From an uncultured Candidatus Saccharibacteria bacterium (GTDB lineage: Bacteria > Patescibacteria > Saccharimonadia > Saccharimonadales > UBA6022), in NCBI GenBank assembly GCA_946887425.1, contig CAMPKW010000007.1, positions 1-29,069 of the forward strand: a stretch of 29,069 nucleotides of DNA. Reading direction: 5' to 3'. Shown piece by piece: positions 21,514 through 29,069 of the stretch. A program made the translations under genes and the position numbers. Under the pieces are notes generated by a model that was given only the letters and a program-made list of their open reading frames with translations, had not been told where the DNA came from and did not search any database. Each line of letters opens with the position of its first letter. The first letter of the stretch is position 1.

Positions 21514-23406
21514 ATGGGTAAAATTATCGGTATCGACCTTGGCACAACAAACAGCGCCGTGGCGTACATGGTTGCTGGTAAGCCAGAGGTCATTGCTAAT
21601 GCTGAAGGAAACCGTACGACACCATCAGTTGTGGCAATCAATAAAAATGGCGAACGACTTGTTGGCCAGGTAGCGCAACGTCAGCGCGTAACGAATGCTA
21701 AGAATACTATTTACGGCGTAAAGCGCCTTATTGGTCGTAAGTTTAGCGACAAAGAGGTTCAAAAAGACCACGACATCATGCCGTACGAAATCATCAAGAA
21801 AGATGGTGGCGTGGCAGTAAAAATGGGCGACAAAGATTACAGCCCAGAAGAAGTATCGGCTATGATTCTTTCTAAGTTAAAGGCTGACGCTGAGGCATTC
21901 CTCGGCGAAAAAGTCACCGAAGCGGTTATTACCGTTCCTGCGTACTTCGATGACTCGCAGCGCCAAGCAACTAAAGACGCTGGTAAGATTGCCGGCCTCG
22001 AAGTGAAGCGTATTATCAATGAGCCAACTGCGGCGGCGCTTGCCTATGGACTTGATAGCAAGAAAGATGAAAAGATTGCCGTCTTCGACCTTGGTGGTGG
22101 TACGTTTGATGTGTCAATTCTCGAGCTGGGTGATGGTGTGTTTGAAGTAAAATCAACCAACGGCGATACACATCTTGGTGGTGAAGACTTCGATAACCGC
22201 ATCGTAAACCACTTCCTCGACGTCTTCAAGCAAACTGAAGGCATCGATCTAAAGAGCGACAAAGCAGCTATGCAGCGCCTTAAGGACGAGGCAGAGAAGG
22301 CTAAGAAGGAGCTTTCAAGCACTTCTGAAATTGAGATCAACTTACCATTCCTTACTGCGGACGCTGATGGTCCGAAGCACTTCGAATACAAACTAACTCG
22401 TTCAAAGCTTGAAGAGCTTGTCGCTGATCTTGTTGATCGTCTTGCTGAGCCTGTTGAAAAAGCACTCAAAGATGCCGGGCTCAAAGCAAATCAGGTTGAT
22501 GAGATTGTGCTTGTTGGTGGTATGACGCGTATGCCAGCTGTCGTTGAGAAGGTAAAAGCGATCTTTGGTAAAGAGCCACTCAAGGGTGTAAACCCGGATG
22601 AAGTTGTTGCCGTGGGTGCAGCCATTCAGGGTGGCGTGCTGGCTGGTGACGTGAAAGACGTGCTGCTGCTTGATGTGACACCGCTTTCACTTGGTATTGA
22701 AACGATGGGTGGAGTAACAACGAAACTCATTGAGCGTAATAGTACGATTCCAACCAGTAAATCGGAGACATTCTCGACTGCTGCGGATAATCAGCCGCAA
22801 GTAGAAATTCATGTACTTCAGGGTGAGCGTGAAATGTCTTCGGACAACAAGTCACTTGGTCGCTTTACGCTTGACGGCATCGCACCCGCCCCACGCGGCG
22901 TGCCACAAATCGAAGTAACCTTCAATCTTGACGCGAACGGCATCTTGAACGTAACGGCAAAAGATAAGGGTACGGGCAAAGAGCAGAGTATTACCATTTC
23001 CGATAGTGGCAATCTTAGTAAAGAAGATATTGAAAAGGCGCAAAAAGAAGCTGAGGCTCACGCAGATGAAGATAAGAAGAAGCGTGAAGCTGTTGATGCG
23101 CGCAATAGTCTTGAGAGTGCTATTTACCAAGCGGAAAAAATGCCAGATGAGTACAAAGATAAAATCAGTGACGAAGACAAAAAAGCCATCACCGATGCTG
23201 TTGAAGAAGCTAAAAAGCACAAAGACTCTAACGACAAAGAAGAGCTAGAAGCTGCTGCAAAAGCACTGACCGACGCTATCATGCCTATCGGTGCAAAGCT
23301 TTATGAAGCTGCGTCAAAAGAGGATGCACCTACCTCTGACGATGAGAAAAAGAGTGACGACGAGCCTGTTGAGGGTGAAGTTGTTGACGACAAAAAAGAC
23401 AAGTAA
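21514..23406 (+). CDS. dnaK: Molecular chaperone DnaK (Hsp70)
   Basis: DnaK folds and refolds proteins in an ATP-driven cycle with GrpE and DnaJ. The ATPase domain has [41 protein letters not shown] and [11 protein letters not shown]. The linker and substrate-binding domain follow ([19 protein letters not shown]). The helical lid is charged, and the tail ends ...[11 protein letters not shown], close to the EEVD-like end of bacterial DnaK but with an added basic end. Length (630) is normal. AAAGGA precedes the ATG. Two CIRCE elements control it. dnaJ is not in this window. Confidence 0.98.
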   Translation: MGKIIGIDLGTTNSAVAYMVAGKPEVIANAEGNRTTPSVVAINKNGERLVGQVAQRQRVTNAKNTIYGVKRLIGRKFSDKEVQKDHDIMPYEIIKKDGGVAVKMGDKDYSPEEVSAMILSKLKADAEAFLGEKVTEAVITVPAYFDDSQRQATKDAGKIAGLEVKRIINEPTAAALAYGLDSKKDEKIAVFDLGGGTFDVSILELGDGVFEVKSTNGDTHLGGEDFDNRIVNHFLDVFKQTEGIDLKSDKAAMQRLKDEAEKAKKELSSTSEIEINLPFLTADADGPKHFEYKLTRSKLEELVADLVDRLAEPVEKALKDAGLKANQVDEIVLVGGMTRMPAVVEKVKAIFGKEPLKGVNPDEVVAVGAAIQGGVLAGDVKDVLLLDVTPLSLGIETMGGVTTKLIERNSTIPTSKSETFSTAADNQPQVEIHVLQGEREMSSDNKSLGRFTLDGIAPAPRGVPQIEVTFNLDANGILNVTAKDKGTGKEQSITISDSGNLSKEDIEKAQKEAEAHADEDKKKREAVDARNSLESAIYQAEKMPDEYKDKISDEDKKAITDAVEEAKKHKDSNDKEELEAAAKALTDAIMPIGAKLYEAASKEDAPTSDDEKKSDDEPVEGEVVDDKKDK

Positions 23407-23419
23407 AAATACTACGATA

Positions 23420-23451
23420 TAAAATAAGCTGCCATCTGGCAGCTTATTTTA
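23420..23451 (+). terminator. dnaK terminator
   Basis: A perfect 14-bp stem (23420-23433 with 23438-23451, loop ATCT) with A/T-rich outer pairs ends in TTATTTTA. It starts 14 bases after the dnaK stop. Confidence 0.85.
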
Positions 23452-23453
23452 TG

Positions 23454-23459
23454 TATACT
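23454..23459 (+). promoter_or_regulatory. -10 box before the carboxypeptidase gene
   Basis: TATACT ends 10 bases before the ATG at 23470. An AAGGG lies between them but would be at or before the expected transcript start, so its use as a ribosome site is doubtful. Confidence 0.45.
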
Positions 23460-23469
23460 AAGGGCAAGC

Positions 23470-24714
23470 ATGACTGAATTTCAGATTAAACGACGAGGCG
23501 TAGTCCAGCCGGTAGTGACATCATCTCGACCCAGCCATCGCCTTTTTGCTATCGTGGCGATCCTCTGTTTATTGACGGGGGCTTTGTTGACATATCGTTA
23601 CGTTTCTGCAGATACGACAGTTGCGCCAATGGTGACATATTCGATGCCGTCGCTACCTGAGAAGAAAGCACTTGCATGGCCGACTTATGGGCAGGCGGCT
23701 ATAGCGACGCGCGAGCATGGAGTGCTAGAAACGCACGGTAAGATTGAAAGGCATCCAACCGCAAGCACGGCAAAGCTTATTACTATGCTTGCAGTCATGG
23801 AAAAGAAACCATTTGAGCTAGGTGCGGAGGGTGAAATGCTCGTGCTCGATCAAGCGGATGTCGATCTTTATAACAGCTACATTGCCCGTAATGGGTCAAA
23901 TGCTCCCGTGCAGGTAGGAGAAAGAATAACACAATATCAGGCGATGCAAGCGGTGCTATTGGTTTCGAGTAACAATCTGGCTGACACCTTGGCGATTTGG
24001 GCATTTGGATCGCTGAATGAATATAGGGCGTATGCGACGGATATGATTAACCGGTATGGACTTGAAAATACAGCGATTGGCAGTGACGCAAGTGGGCTTG
24101 ATGCGGGCACTGTCAGTACGGCTGCAGATCTTGCGGTGATTGCTCAAAAAGCGCTAGCGCAGCCAGTAGTTGCCCATATTGCCTCGCAGCAAACGGCTAC
24201 GATCCCAGTGGCGGGTCAGATTTATAATACCAACTTTCTGCTCGGTGATGATGGCGTGATAGGCCTAAAGACTGGTGAGTCGGTTGAGGCGGGTGGTAAC
24301 TTCGTGTTGGCAGGCAATCACGAAATTGACGGCCACACGCACCAGGTCATTGTCGTTGTCATGGGCGCCGATTTGAGTAGGATTGCCCAGCGCGACAGCT
24401 ACGATCTCTATCTGAGTGCGCGCGATAATTTTACGTACAAGATACTTGTCGCGAAGGGGCAGCCAGTCGCCTCGTATCGACCAGCATGGTCGAAGCGCGA
24501 GTATGTAGCGATTGCAAAAGAGGATGTGAGCTCGATTATTTGGCCGGGACAGGTGGTGACATCGAATGTTCGGCTTGCCGAAGCTCGTCCGGGGCCTGCC
24601 AACGCGGAAGGTAAAATAACGGTTACTATCGGCACTGTATCACGCGAATCTGCGGTGACGATGGTTGCGCCGATAGACCCGCCATCTGCTTGGTGGCGCA
24701 TAGTGGCTCGGTAG
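23470..24714 (+). CDS. D-alanyl-D-alanine carboxypeptidase (DacA/PBP5-like, S11 family)
   Basis: A penicillin-binding enzyme that removes the last D-Ala from peptidoglycan stem peptides. A single N-terminal membrane helix (about 25-44) anchors it facing outward. All three active-site motifs are present: S99-T-A-K102, S166-S-N168 and K267-T-G269. The family's typical SLTK reads STAK here. A C-terminal beta-rich domain of about 90 residues follows, as in PBP5. There is no C-terminal amphipathic anchor; the N-terminal helix would replace it. It is transcribed alone after the dnaK terminator. Confidence 0.92.
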   Translation: MTEFQIKRRGVVQPVVTSSRPSHRLFAIVAILCLLTGALLTYRYVSADTTVAPMVTYSMPSLPEKKALAWPTYGQAAIATREHGVLETHGKIERHPTASTAKLITMLAVMEKKPFELGAEGEMLVLDQADVDLYNSYIARNGSNAPVQVGERITQYQAMQAVLLVSSNNLADTLAIWAFGSLNEYRAYATDMINRYGLENTAIGSDASGLDAGTVSTAADLAVIAQKALAQPVVAHIASQQTATIPVAGQIYNTNFLLGDDGVIGLKTGESVEAGGNFVLAGNHEIDGHTHQVIVVVMGADLSRIAQRDSYDLYLSARDNFTYKILVAKGQPVASYRPAWSKREYVAIAKEDVSSIIWPGQVVTSNVRLAEARPGPANAEGKITVTIGTVSRESAVTMVAPIDPPSAWWRIVAR

Positions 24715-24731
24715 GGTGGAGTGAGTTATCG

Positions 24732-24760
24732 TTGCATAACAGTAAAATACATGGTATAAA
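24732..24760 (+). promoter_or_regulatory. Promoter of the leader ORF / acetyltransferase unit
   Basis: TTGCAT (24732-24737) and TATAAA (24755-24760, preceded by TGG) are 17 bases apart. The -10 ends 6 bases before the leader ATG at 24767, so the leader message is probably leaderless. Confidence 0.75.
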
Positions 24761-24766
24761 TAGATT

Positions 24767-24853
24767 ATGAACAAAAGTATGTCATATCAAATCGGCACAA
24801 CTGCGGGCGTCAAGCTCGGCGGCGTTGTTGGTATGGCTTATCTTTTCTCTTAA
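24767..24853 (+). CDS. 28-residue leader peptide of the acetyltransferase gene
   Basis: This very short ORF begins where transcription should begin and ends 22 bases before a terminator hairpin. The peptide is mildly hydrophobic (MNKSMSYQIG, then GGVVGMAYLFS). I read it as a regulatory leader peptide: its 3' part (24828-24840) can pair with the left arm of the terminator. A ribosome reaching the stop codon would cover that segment and let the terminator form; a ribosome stalled early would leave it free to block the terminator. It could instead be an independent microprotein or part of a small RNA. No homologue is known to me. Confidence 0.6.
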   Translation: MNKSMSYQIGTTAGVKLGGVVGMAYLFS

Positions 24854-24885
24854 ATAATATATTTTGACACTAGATAAGCCTCCAA
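24828..24885 (+). promoter_or_regulatory. Putative antiterminator pairing
   Basis: TTGG-TAT-GGCTTA (24828-24840), inside the leader ORF, is complementary to TAAGCC-T-CCAA (24875-24885): 6 plus 4 base pairs around a small internal loop. This pairing uses the same bases as the left arm of the terminator (24876-24883), so the two folds exclude each other. Confidence 0.5.
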
Positions 24886-24900
24886 GTTCGGAGGCTTTTT
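24876..24900 (+). terminator. Attenuating terminator before the acetyltransferase gene
   Basis: An 8-bp stem (AAGCCTCC 24876-24883 with GGAGGCTT 24890-24897) with a 6-base loop ends in five T's. It stands between the leader ORF and the acetyltransferase ATG. A further copy of the right arm, CTTGGAGGCT (24910-24919), can pair with 24877-24886 over 10 bases once transcription has passed. Confidence 0.85.
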
Positions 24901-24924
24901 CGATCAACACTTGGAGGCTCATCG

Positions 24925-24943
24925 GGTTTCGAAATACGAAACC
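24925..24943 (+). other. Hairpin in the acetyltransferase leader
   Basis: GGTTTCG/CGAAACC with an AAATA loop, a perfect 7-bp stem, 26 bases before the acetyltransferase ATG. It has no T-run and could affect translation or mRNA stability. Confidence 0.4.
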
Positions 24944-24968
24944 TACAATAAAACGAAAGGAGCACGTA

Positions 24969-25658
24969 ATGGCGTTTGGGCCAATTATGCGACTCAAGGC
25001 GGGCGAACTCACTATTGAGCTCGCGCCACTCACTAAAGAGGTAATGGGTGAGTTTATTAACCTCCAACATGGCGGTGGCATGCAACGACTTGAAGTACGC
25101 CGCTACACGTCTTCAATTACCGCACCGGTGCTAGAAGACGAGTACGACTGGTTTGAGAAAACGCGTCAATCAAAGGATTCGATCGTCTGGGGTATCTGGG
25201 TGATTGAGGACGATAAACGTATTCTCATCGGCAACACCTCGCTTTTTAGCTTTAGCGAAGGGCACGCAAAGCTCATCTTGCAGGCAACAAGTGCCTCAAT
25301 GATTTTTCGCAAAGAATACTGGGGTAGAGGTATTGCTAGTAGTATCCATAAGGCGCGGACATGGTTTGCCTTTCAGCATCTTGGATTGCACCGAGTGAAA
25401 TCGGCCGTAATTCAAGGGAATGTCGGAAGTCTAAAAGCGCTCAGTCGAAGTGGCTACAGCTTGGTATACGTGGAGCGTAACGAGCAGTTTGTAAGTGGCC
25501 AGCTGCGTCATCTCGATTGCTTGGAATGTCTCAATCCCAATGAGCCATTCTGGGGTCAATGGTGGCATGGCGATCGCCCCCCGAGGAGGGCGCTTGAAGC
25601 ACGCAGATGCACTCAAGTGGCCCTTGCGTGGGCCGAGGAGAACGTAGAGCTCCTGTAG
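24969..25658 (+). CDS. GNAT-family N-acetyltransferase
   Basis: The enzyme should transfer an acetyl group from acetyl-CoA to an amine on a protein, polyamine or drug. The CoA-binding core is FRKEYWGRGIASSIHKA, with the R/Q-x-x-G-x-G/A loop at W118-I122. The next strand and helix follow (LHRVKSAVIQGNVGSLKALS, GYSLVYVERN), as in RimJ/RimL-type enzymes. Residues after about 185 form a Trp- and Arg-rich tail. AAAGGAG sits 6 bases before the ATG at 24969. Expression appears to depend on readthrough of the terminator at 24876-24900. The leader arrangement resembles those of antibiotic-resistance genes, but the substrate is unknown. Confidence 0.85.
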   Translation: MAFGPIMRLKAGELTIELAPLTKEVMGEFINLQHGGGMQRLEVRRYTSSITAPVLEDEYDWFEKTRQSKDSIVWGIWVIEDDKRILIGNTSLFSFSEGHAKLILQATSASMIFRKEYWGRGIASSIHKARTWFAFQHLGLHRVKSAVIQGNVGSLKALSRSGYSLVYVERNEQFVSGQLRHLDCLECLNPNEPFWGQWWHGDRPPRRALEARRCTQVALAWAEENVELL

Positions 25659-25665
25659 TTTGTAC

Positions 25666-25695
25666 ACCCCGCCAGGTTCCATAACTTGGCGGGGT
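25666..25695 (+). terminator. GC-rich hairpin after the acetyltransferase gene
   Basis: A 13-bp stem with one G-T pair (25666-25678 with 25683-25695) and a CCAT loop follows the stop codon. It has no T-run, so it may be a weak terminator or 3' stabiliser. Confidence 0.55.
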
Positions 25696-25724
25696 ACTCA
25701 CACGATGCGACATAAGCAACATGG

Positions 25725-25730
25725 TATAAT
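25725..25730 (+). promoter_or_regulatory. Extended -10 promoter of the second pilin gene
   Basis: TATAAT preceded by TGG, about 57 bases before the ATG at 25788. No -35 match is evident. Unlike many genes here, this one would have a real 5' leader of about 50 bases. Confidence 0.55.
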
Positions 25731-25787
25731 CAGAACATCGAACAAAGTCATTTTTAGTGTGACTATTGAAGGGAGTAGACGAACAAA

Positions 25788-26285
25788 ATGGTCTCTAGTG
25801 ACAAGCTGCAGCGTGGGTTTACGATTGTCGAGCTTCTGATCGTGATTGTCGTGATTGGCATTTTGGCGGCTGTTACTATTGTCGCGTATAACGGGATCCA
25901 AAACAGAGCCCAGCAGGCGACCTTTAGCTCTGATTTTTCAAATGCGGCAAAGATGGCTGAGCTTTTTTATAACGACCCTACGACGTCGGGCGTGTATCCA
26001 AATTCGGCGACAACAATCACACAGGCTGGCATTAAACTAACAAAAGGTAGCTATAATGCGGCCGTTTGGTGCTTTCCTAATGATCGCAGTGGCTGGGCCT
26101 TGGTAGCCGATAATAAGGATGGCAAAACCTACTACATTTCCAATACGCAGCGAACTATGACCGAATACACCCTCAATAAAGTACAAGGTCAGAGTGGGGG
26201 CACGACCTGTCCAGGCGTGAGCTCAAACGCCATGGGTAACTGGATATGGCTCGTGCAGTGCCCGACATGCGCATGGGCAATCTAA
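25788..26285 (+). CDS. Type IV pilin-like protein (short form)
   Basis: A prepilin with a very short leader: the cleavage site is G10|F11, followed by FTIVELLIVIVVIGILAAVT with E15 as mature Glu5. The mature chain is about 155 residues and has three cysteines, CPGVSS and CPTCAWAI among them. The N-terminal 40 residues are nearly identical to the pilin at 9331-9945, including 23 identical bases (9382-9404 and 25818-25840), while the globular parts have diverged. A GGGAG ribosome site is about 12 bases upstream. It is a single gene with no assembly genes beside it. Confidence 0.9.
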   Translation: MVSSDKLQRGFTIVELLIVIVVIGILAAVTIVAYNGIQNRAQQATFSSDFSNAAKMAELFYNDPTTSGVYPNSATTITQAGIKLTKGSYNAAVWCFPNDRSGWALVADNKDGKTYYISNTQRTMTEYTLNKVQGQSGGTTCPGVSSNAMGNWIWLVQCPTCAWAI

Positions 26286-26343
26286 ATTAGCTTTTTTGCA
26301 TCTTACTTGTGCTTACTCTGTTATAAGGGTAAAGTAGAGCTAT

Positions 26344-27990
26344 ATGGACATCAAAACAGAACTTGAAAAGATTTTTAAAGGCGACCTTGACACAACAGAA
26401 GAGACGCGCGAATTTTACTCTCACGATGCGAGTTTATTTGAACTTAAGCCACAAATAGTCGGCTTCCCGAAAGACGCTGAAGATATTAAGTCGGTCGTGA
26501 AGTTTGTCGGCGAGCACAAGGCTGAATACCCCGAGCTAAATATCACACCTCGCTCTCGCGGTACTGATATGTCGGGTGCAGCAATTGGCGAATCGATTCT
26601 TCTCGATGTGAGCCGGCATATGAATAACCTGCACGAAGTTACGCCGACATCAGCTCATGTGCAGCCGGGTATGCTGTATAGAGAGTTTGACACCGAGACG
26701 GTTAAGCAAGGCAGTATTTTGCCAAGCTATCCGGCGAGCCGCGACCTTGCATCGGTAGGCGGTATGGTTGGTAATAATTCGGGCGGTGAAAAATCCTTAC
26801 AGTATGGCAAAACGGATGTGTTTGTGACTGAGCTGAGTGTCGTACTGAGCGATGGCAATGAATATATCGTAAAGCCACTTAATCGCACCGAGCTTAATGC
26901 AAAGATGAGCCAGGACGATTATGAAGGTCACTTGTATCGTCAGACGTTTGAGTTGCTTGATGGGCAGTACGAAGAAATTCAAGCGGCCGCGCCGAAAGTC
27001 AGTAAGGATTCGACGGGATACCATTTGTGGAATGTGTGGAATCGTGAGACGGGTATATTCGATTTGACGAAATTATTTGTTGGCGCCCAGGGTACATTGG
27101 GTATTACGACTGATATTCGCTTCCGACTTGTACCAAAACCGGCACACTCTGGCACACTCGTTTGTTACATGCGTACAATCGATGAGTTAGGTGAAGTGAT
27201 TCCGGCAGTACTGGCCCATAAGCCAGCGACCTTTGAAAGTTTTGATGACAATACGCTTTGGCTAAGTTTTAAGTTTTTCTTTGCCTTCTTGACGAAATTA
27301 GGTTTGTGGCGCTGGATGAAACTAGCTGTTCAGTTGATACCAGACGGCATCATGCTCATAAAAGGTGTTCCGCAATTGATTTTGCTGATTGAATTTACCG
27401 GTGAAACAGTTGATGAAGTGAAGTACAAGATTCATACTGCCAAGCAGGATCTAAAGCGATTTAACTTTACCTATATGGAAGAAGATGAAACCGAAGCGAA
27501 GGCACAAAAGTTTTGGCTCATGCGCCGCGAAAGTTTCAACCTGCTTCGCAGTAAGGTAAAGGACAAGCATACGGCACCATTCATCGATGACCTTATTGTG
27601 CCTCCGGCGCGTTTGACCGAGTTTTTGCCACAGCTTCGCGATATTATCAAAAAGTACAATCTCCTTGCTACGATTGCCGGCCACATGGGCGACGGTAATT
27701 TCCATGTCATTCCACTGATGAAGATTGAAGATCCGAAAGAGCGCGCCAAGTTTGAGCCAGCCATGAAGGAAGTTAACACACTCGTTATTCAGTACGGTGG
27801 GTCGGTATCGGGCGAACATAACGATGGCATGGTTCGCGGCCCATGGCTCGAGCAGATGTATGGACCAACCGTGCTTGGGTATATGCGCGAGATAAAATCT
27901 TTGTATGATCCGCAAAATATCTTCAATCCGCACAAAAAGACCGATGCGGACTGGGATTTTAGCTTTAGTCATATTCGTCAGCATTTTTAA
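26344..27990 (+). CDS. FAD-linked oxidase, GlcD / D-lactate dehydrogenase type
   Basis: A flavoenzyme that oxidises a 2-hydroxy acid such as D-lactate or glycolate. The N-terminal FAD domain (FAD_binding_4 type) shows PRSRGTDMSG and SVGGMVGNNSGGEKSLQYG. The C-terminal FAD-oxidase domain has GHMGDGNFH and SGEHNDGMVRG, with the usual active-site histidines. A hydrophobic stretch (about 300-350) may touch the membrane. The 4Fe-4S domain fused in some relatives is absent. The substrate cannot be fixed from sequence. It has no ribosome site; a TTATAA box lies at 26321-26326. It converges with the glycosyltransferase gene, and their stop codons overlap by two bases. Confidence 0.9.
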   Translation: MDIKTELEKIFKGDLDTTEETREFYSHDASLFELKPQIVGFPKDAEDIKSVVKFVGEHKAEYPELNITPRSRGTDMSGAAIGESILLDVSRHMNNLHEVTPTSAHVQPGMLYREFDTETVKQGSILPSYPASRDLASVGGMVGNNSGGEKSLQYGKTDVFVTELSVVLSDGNEYIVKPLNRTELNAKMSQDDYEGHLYRQTFELLDGQYEEIQAAAPKVSKDSTGYHLWNVWNRETGIFDLTKLFVGAQGTLGITTDIRFRLVPKPAHSGTLVCYMRTIDELGEVIPAVLAHKPATFESFDDNTLWLSFKFFFAFLTKLGLWRWMKLAVQLIPDGIMLIKGVPQLILLIEFTGETVDEVKYKIHTAKQDLKRFNFTYMEEDETEAKAQKFWLMRRESFNLLRSKVKDKHTAPFIDDLIVPPARLTEFLPQLRDIIKKYNLLATIAGHMGDGNFHVIPLMKIEDPKERAKFEPAMKEVNTLVIQYGGSVSGEHNDGMVRGPWLEQMYGPTVLGYMREIKSLYDPQNIFNPHKKTDADWDFSFSHIRQHF

Positions 27991-29069
27991 CGAAACGATA
28001 TTTTTCTGCGTAGCGCAGGTAAGGTGCGTTTTGATGCATTGGTCCATGCGGCACGTGCGAGGGTGATAGTGGTGATGACACTAGCTCCAATCACGAGAGT
28101 ATAAAACGGTGCGAAGTAGGCTGGTATAAAAAGACTGAGCCGAATTTTTCTTAGATGTGACATCCCTTGATGAGACCATAGTCCGAGCAGAAGATAAATA
28201 CTCAAGATGGCCATGGCGACAAGCAGTAGCGCAGGCTGATGCGGGATGAGCGCAAGAAAAATAAAGTAGCTGAGTAAGAATGGCAAGGCGATTGATATGT
28301 ATATTGCGCTTGTCGTGAATAGTACAAGAAACCACTTGAGAATTACACCTTTCGCGCTACTTTGGTCGGTAAAAGTGTGCAGTGACATAAGTGCTGTCAC
28401 TTGTCGGCGCATGGCGGTATGTAGATGCATAAGGAATTCACTAGTCGTTGCTGCTGATTGATTGACAATCACGTCCTCTGCGCTATAGGTCACCGTTTGT
28501 GATGGTAGATGTCGATCAAGGAACACATTGGCTCGATAAAACAGCACTCCAGAATTGTCAGATGCGTGGGTGTACTTGAGCGGGTTTATGAATTTATTCC
28601 AAAAATAGGCAAGCGCTTCGGCATAGGTTTGTAAAGTGCCGATATTGCTGTAGCGAGTTGTTGTGGCGATGCGGGCACGAAGTTGTGAAATATTTGGTCG
28701 TGTATTAAAATGCCACACGCTACGTTGAATTGCTAAGTCGTGGAGCCTGTCGGTATCGCGTAAAATGAGTACGATATCGCCATGGCTGTATCGACGGTAT
28801 GCGCCGTCAATGTTTGCCTGTTCTGATTTTTTGCCTGTAAAAACAAAGACAGGACGACTAGACTTCGCTGGGGAGTGGGCAATAGTATGGACATCGGTGT
28901 GGTGTTGTAAACTCTCAACAATAATAAATTCCAGGTGGCGATATGAGTTTTTTTTGAGTGCGTCTAATGCTCTTTTGGTATTGTCGCCATTATTGCTGGC
29001 CACGAGTAATACAGTCACAAGTGGGCGGGCGCGATACGAGCGGGAATGGGGATGTTTGACGATGGCATG
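27987..29069 (-). CDS. GT2-like membrane glycosyltransferase (partial, 5' end outside window)
   Basis: The frame is open to the window edge, so the true start lies beyond it. The visible part begins with a GT-A strand (RPLVTVLLVASNNGDNTKRA), as in family 2 glycosyltransferases. A DxD-like pair is in VLILRDTDRL, an ED motif in SAEDVIVN, and a weak QxxRW-like site in HTAMRRQVTAL. Four membrane helices follow (about 215-320 of the visible part), the layout of processive synthases. Motifs are degenerate, so activity is uncertain. It probably makes a surface or capsule polysaccharide. Confidence 0.75.
   Translation of the reverse strand, partial: HAIVKHPHSRSYRARPLVTVLLVASNNGDNTKRALDALKKNSYRHLEFIIVESLQHHTDVHTIAHSPAKSSRPVFVFTGKKSEQANIDGAYRRYSHGDIVLILRDTDRLHDLAIQRSVWHFNTRPNISQLRARIATTTRYSNIGTLQTYAEALAYFWNKFINPLKYTHASDNSGVLFYRANVFLDRHLPSQTVTYSAEDVIVNQSAATTSEFLMHLHTAMRRQVTALMSLHTFTDQSSAKGVILKWFLVLFTTSAIYISIALPFLLSYFIFLALIPHQPALLLVAMAILSIYLLLGLWSHQGMSHLRKIRLSLFIPAYFAPFYTLVIGASVITTITLARAAWTNASKRTLPALRRKISFR

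Noticed and set aside
24864..24869. TTGACA as a promoter for the acetyltransferase
   Set aside because: No -10 match lies 16-19 bases downstream; that position is the terminator loop.
27451..28047. Minus-strand frame of 198 codons over the end of the FAD oxidase gene
   Set aside because: The oxidase on the plus strand has clear family motifs over the same bases, and this frame overlaps the glycosyltransferase in another phase.
1..29069. CRISPR arrays, IS elements, phage genes, rRNA
   Set aside because: No regularly spaced repeats, transposase or integrase genes, or rRNA-like sequence were seen on either strand.

Overview
The window reads as a chromosomal segment of a Candidate Phyla Radiation bacterium, most likely Candidatus Saccharibacteria (TM7). 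This placement is inferred from gene content and style: compact genes, short versions of HrcA and TilS, two free-standing type IV pilin-like proteins with nearly the same N-terminus, and small lineage-type membrane proteins. UGA is used as a normal stop codon (tilS, the PadR gene, the ABC ATPase), which argues against SR1 and Gracilibacteria. No plasmid, phage, IS element or CRISPR array was seen. No gene-free stretch exceeds about 250 bases.

Layout. 1-1622: PAS histidine kinase plus a receiver-only response regulator. 1801-2034 (-): a small GC-rich beta-type protein with its own promoter and terminator. 4557-2161 (-): operon of a membrane protein, a lone ATP-cone protein and a flavin disulfide-reductase homologue that lacks both redox cysteines. 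4749-7381: a 51-residue protein, a YggT-like protein, an EEP-family phosphoesterase (-), and a PadR regulator with a membrane protein behind a triple-repeat operator. 7444-7520 (-): a CAU-anticodon tRNA with an odd T-loop. 7771-9283: a small protein coupled to a Y-family DNA polymerase. 9331-9945: pilin-like protein. 9960-14580: small membrane protein, tilS, ftsH, murJ. 14605-18564: lepA, a guanylate-kinase-like gene, hrcA with a CIRCE operator, a 44-residue repeat peptide, grpE. 18640-21374: MacB/FtsX-type ABC transporter. 21389-23406: dnaK behind one perfect and one degenerate CIRCE. 23470-24714: DacA-like D,D-carboxypeptidase. 24732-25658: a 28-codon leader ORF, a terminator with a competing structure, then a GNAT acetyltransferase. 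25788-26285: second pilin. 26344-27990: GlcD/D-lactate-dehydrogenase-type flavoenzyme. 29069-27987 (-): partial GT2-like membrane glycosyltransferase.

Together the genes cover proteostasis (HrcA, GrpE, DnaK, FtsH), translation quality (TilS, LepA, tRNA) and the cell envelope (MurJ, carboxypeptidase, pilins, ABC exporter, glycosyltransferase). Two signals stand out. First, the arrangement before the GNAT gene looks like a ribosome-controlled transcription attenuator. Second, many -10 boxes lie only 6-7 bases before start codons, suggesting frequent leaderless mRNAs. The 44-residue peptide between hrcA and grpE is built of 11-residue amphipathic repeats and is the most unusual small protein here.
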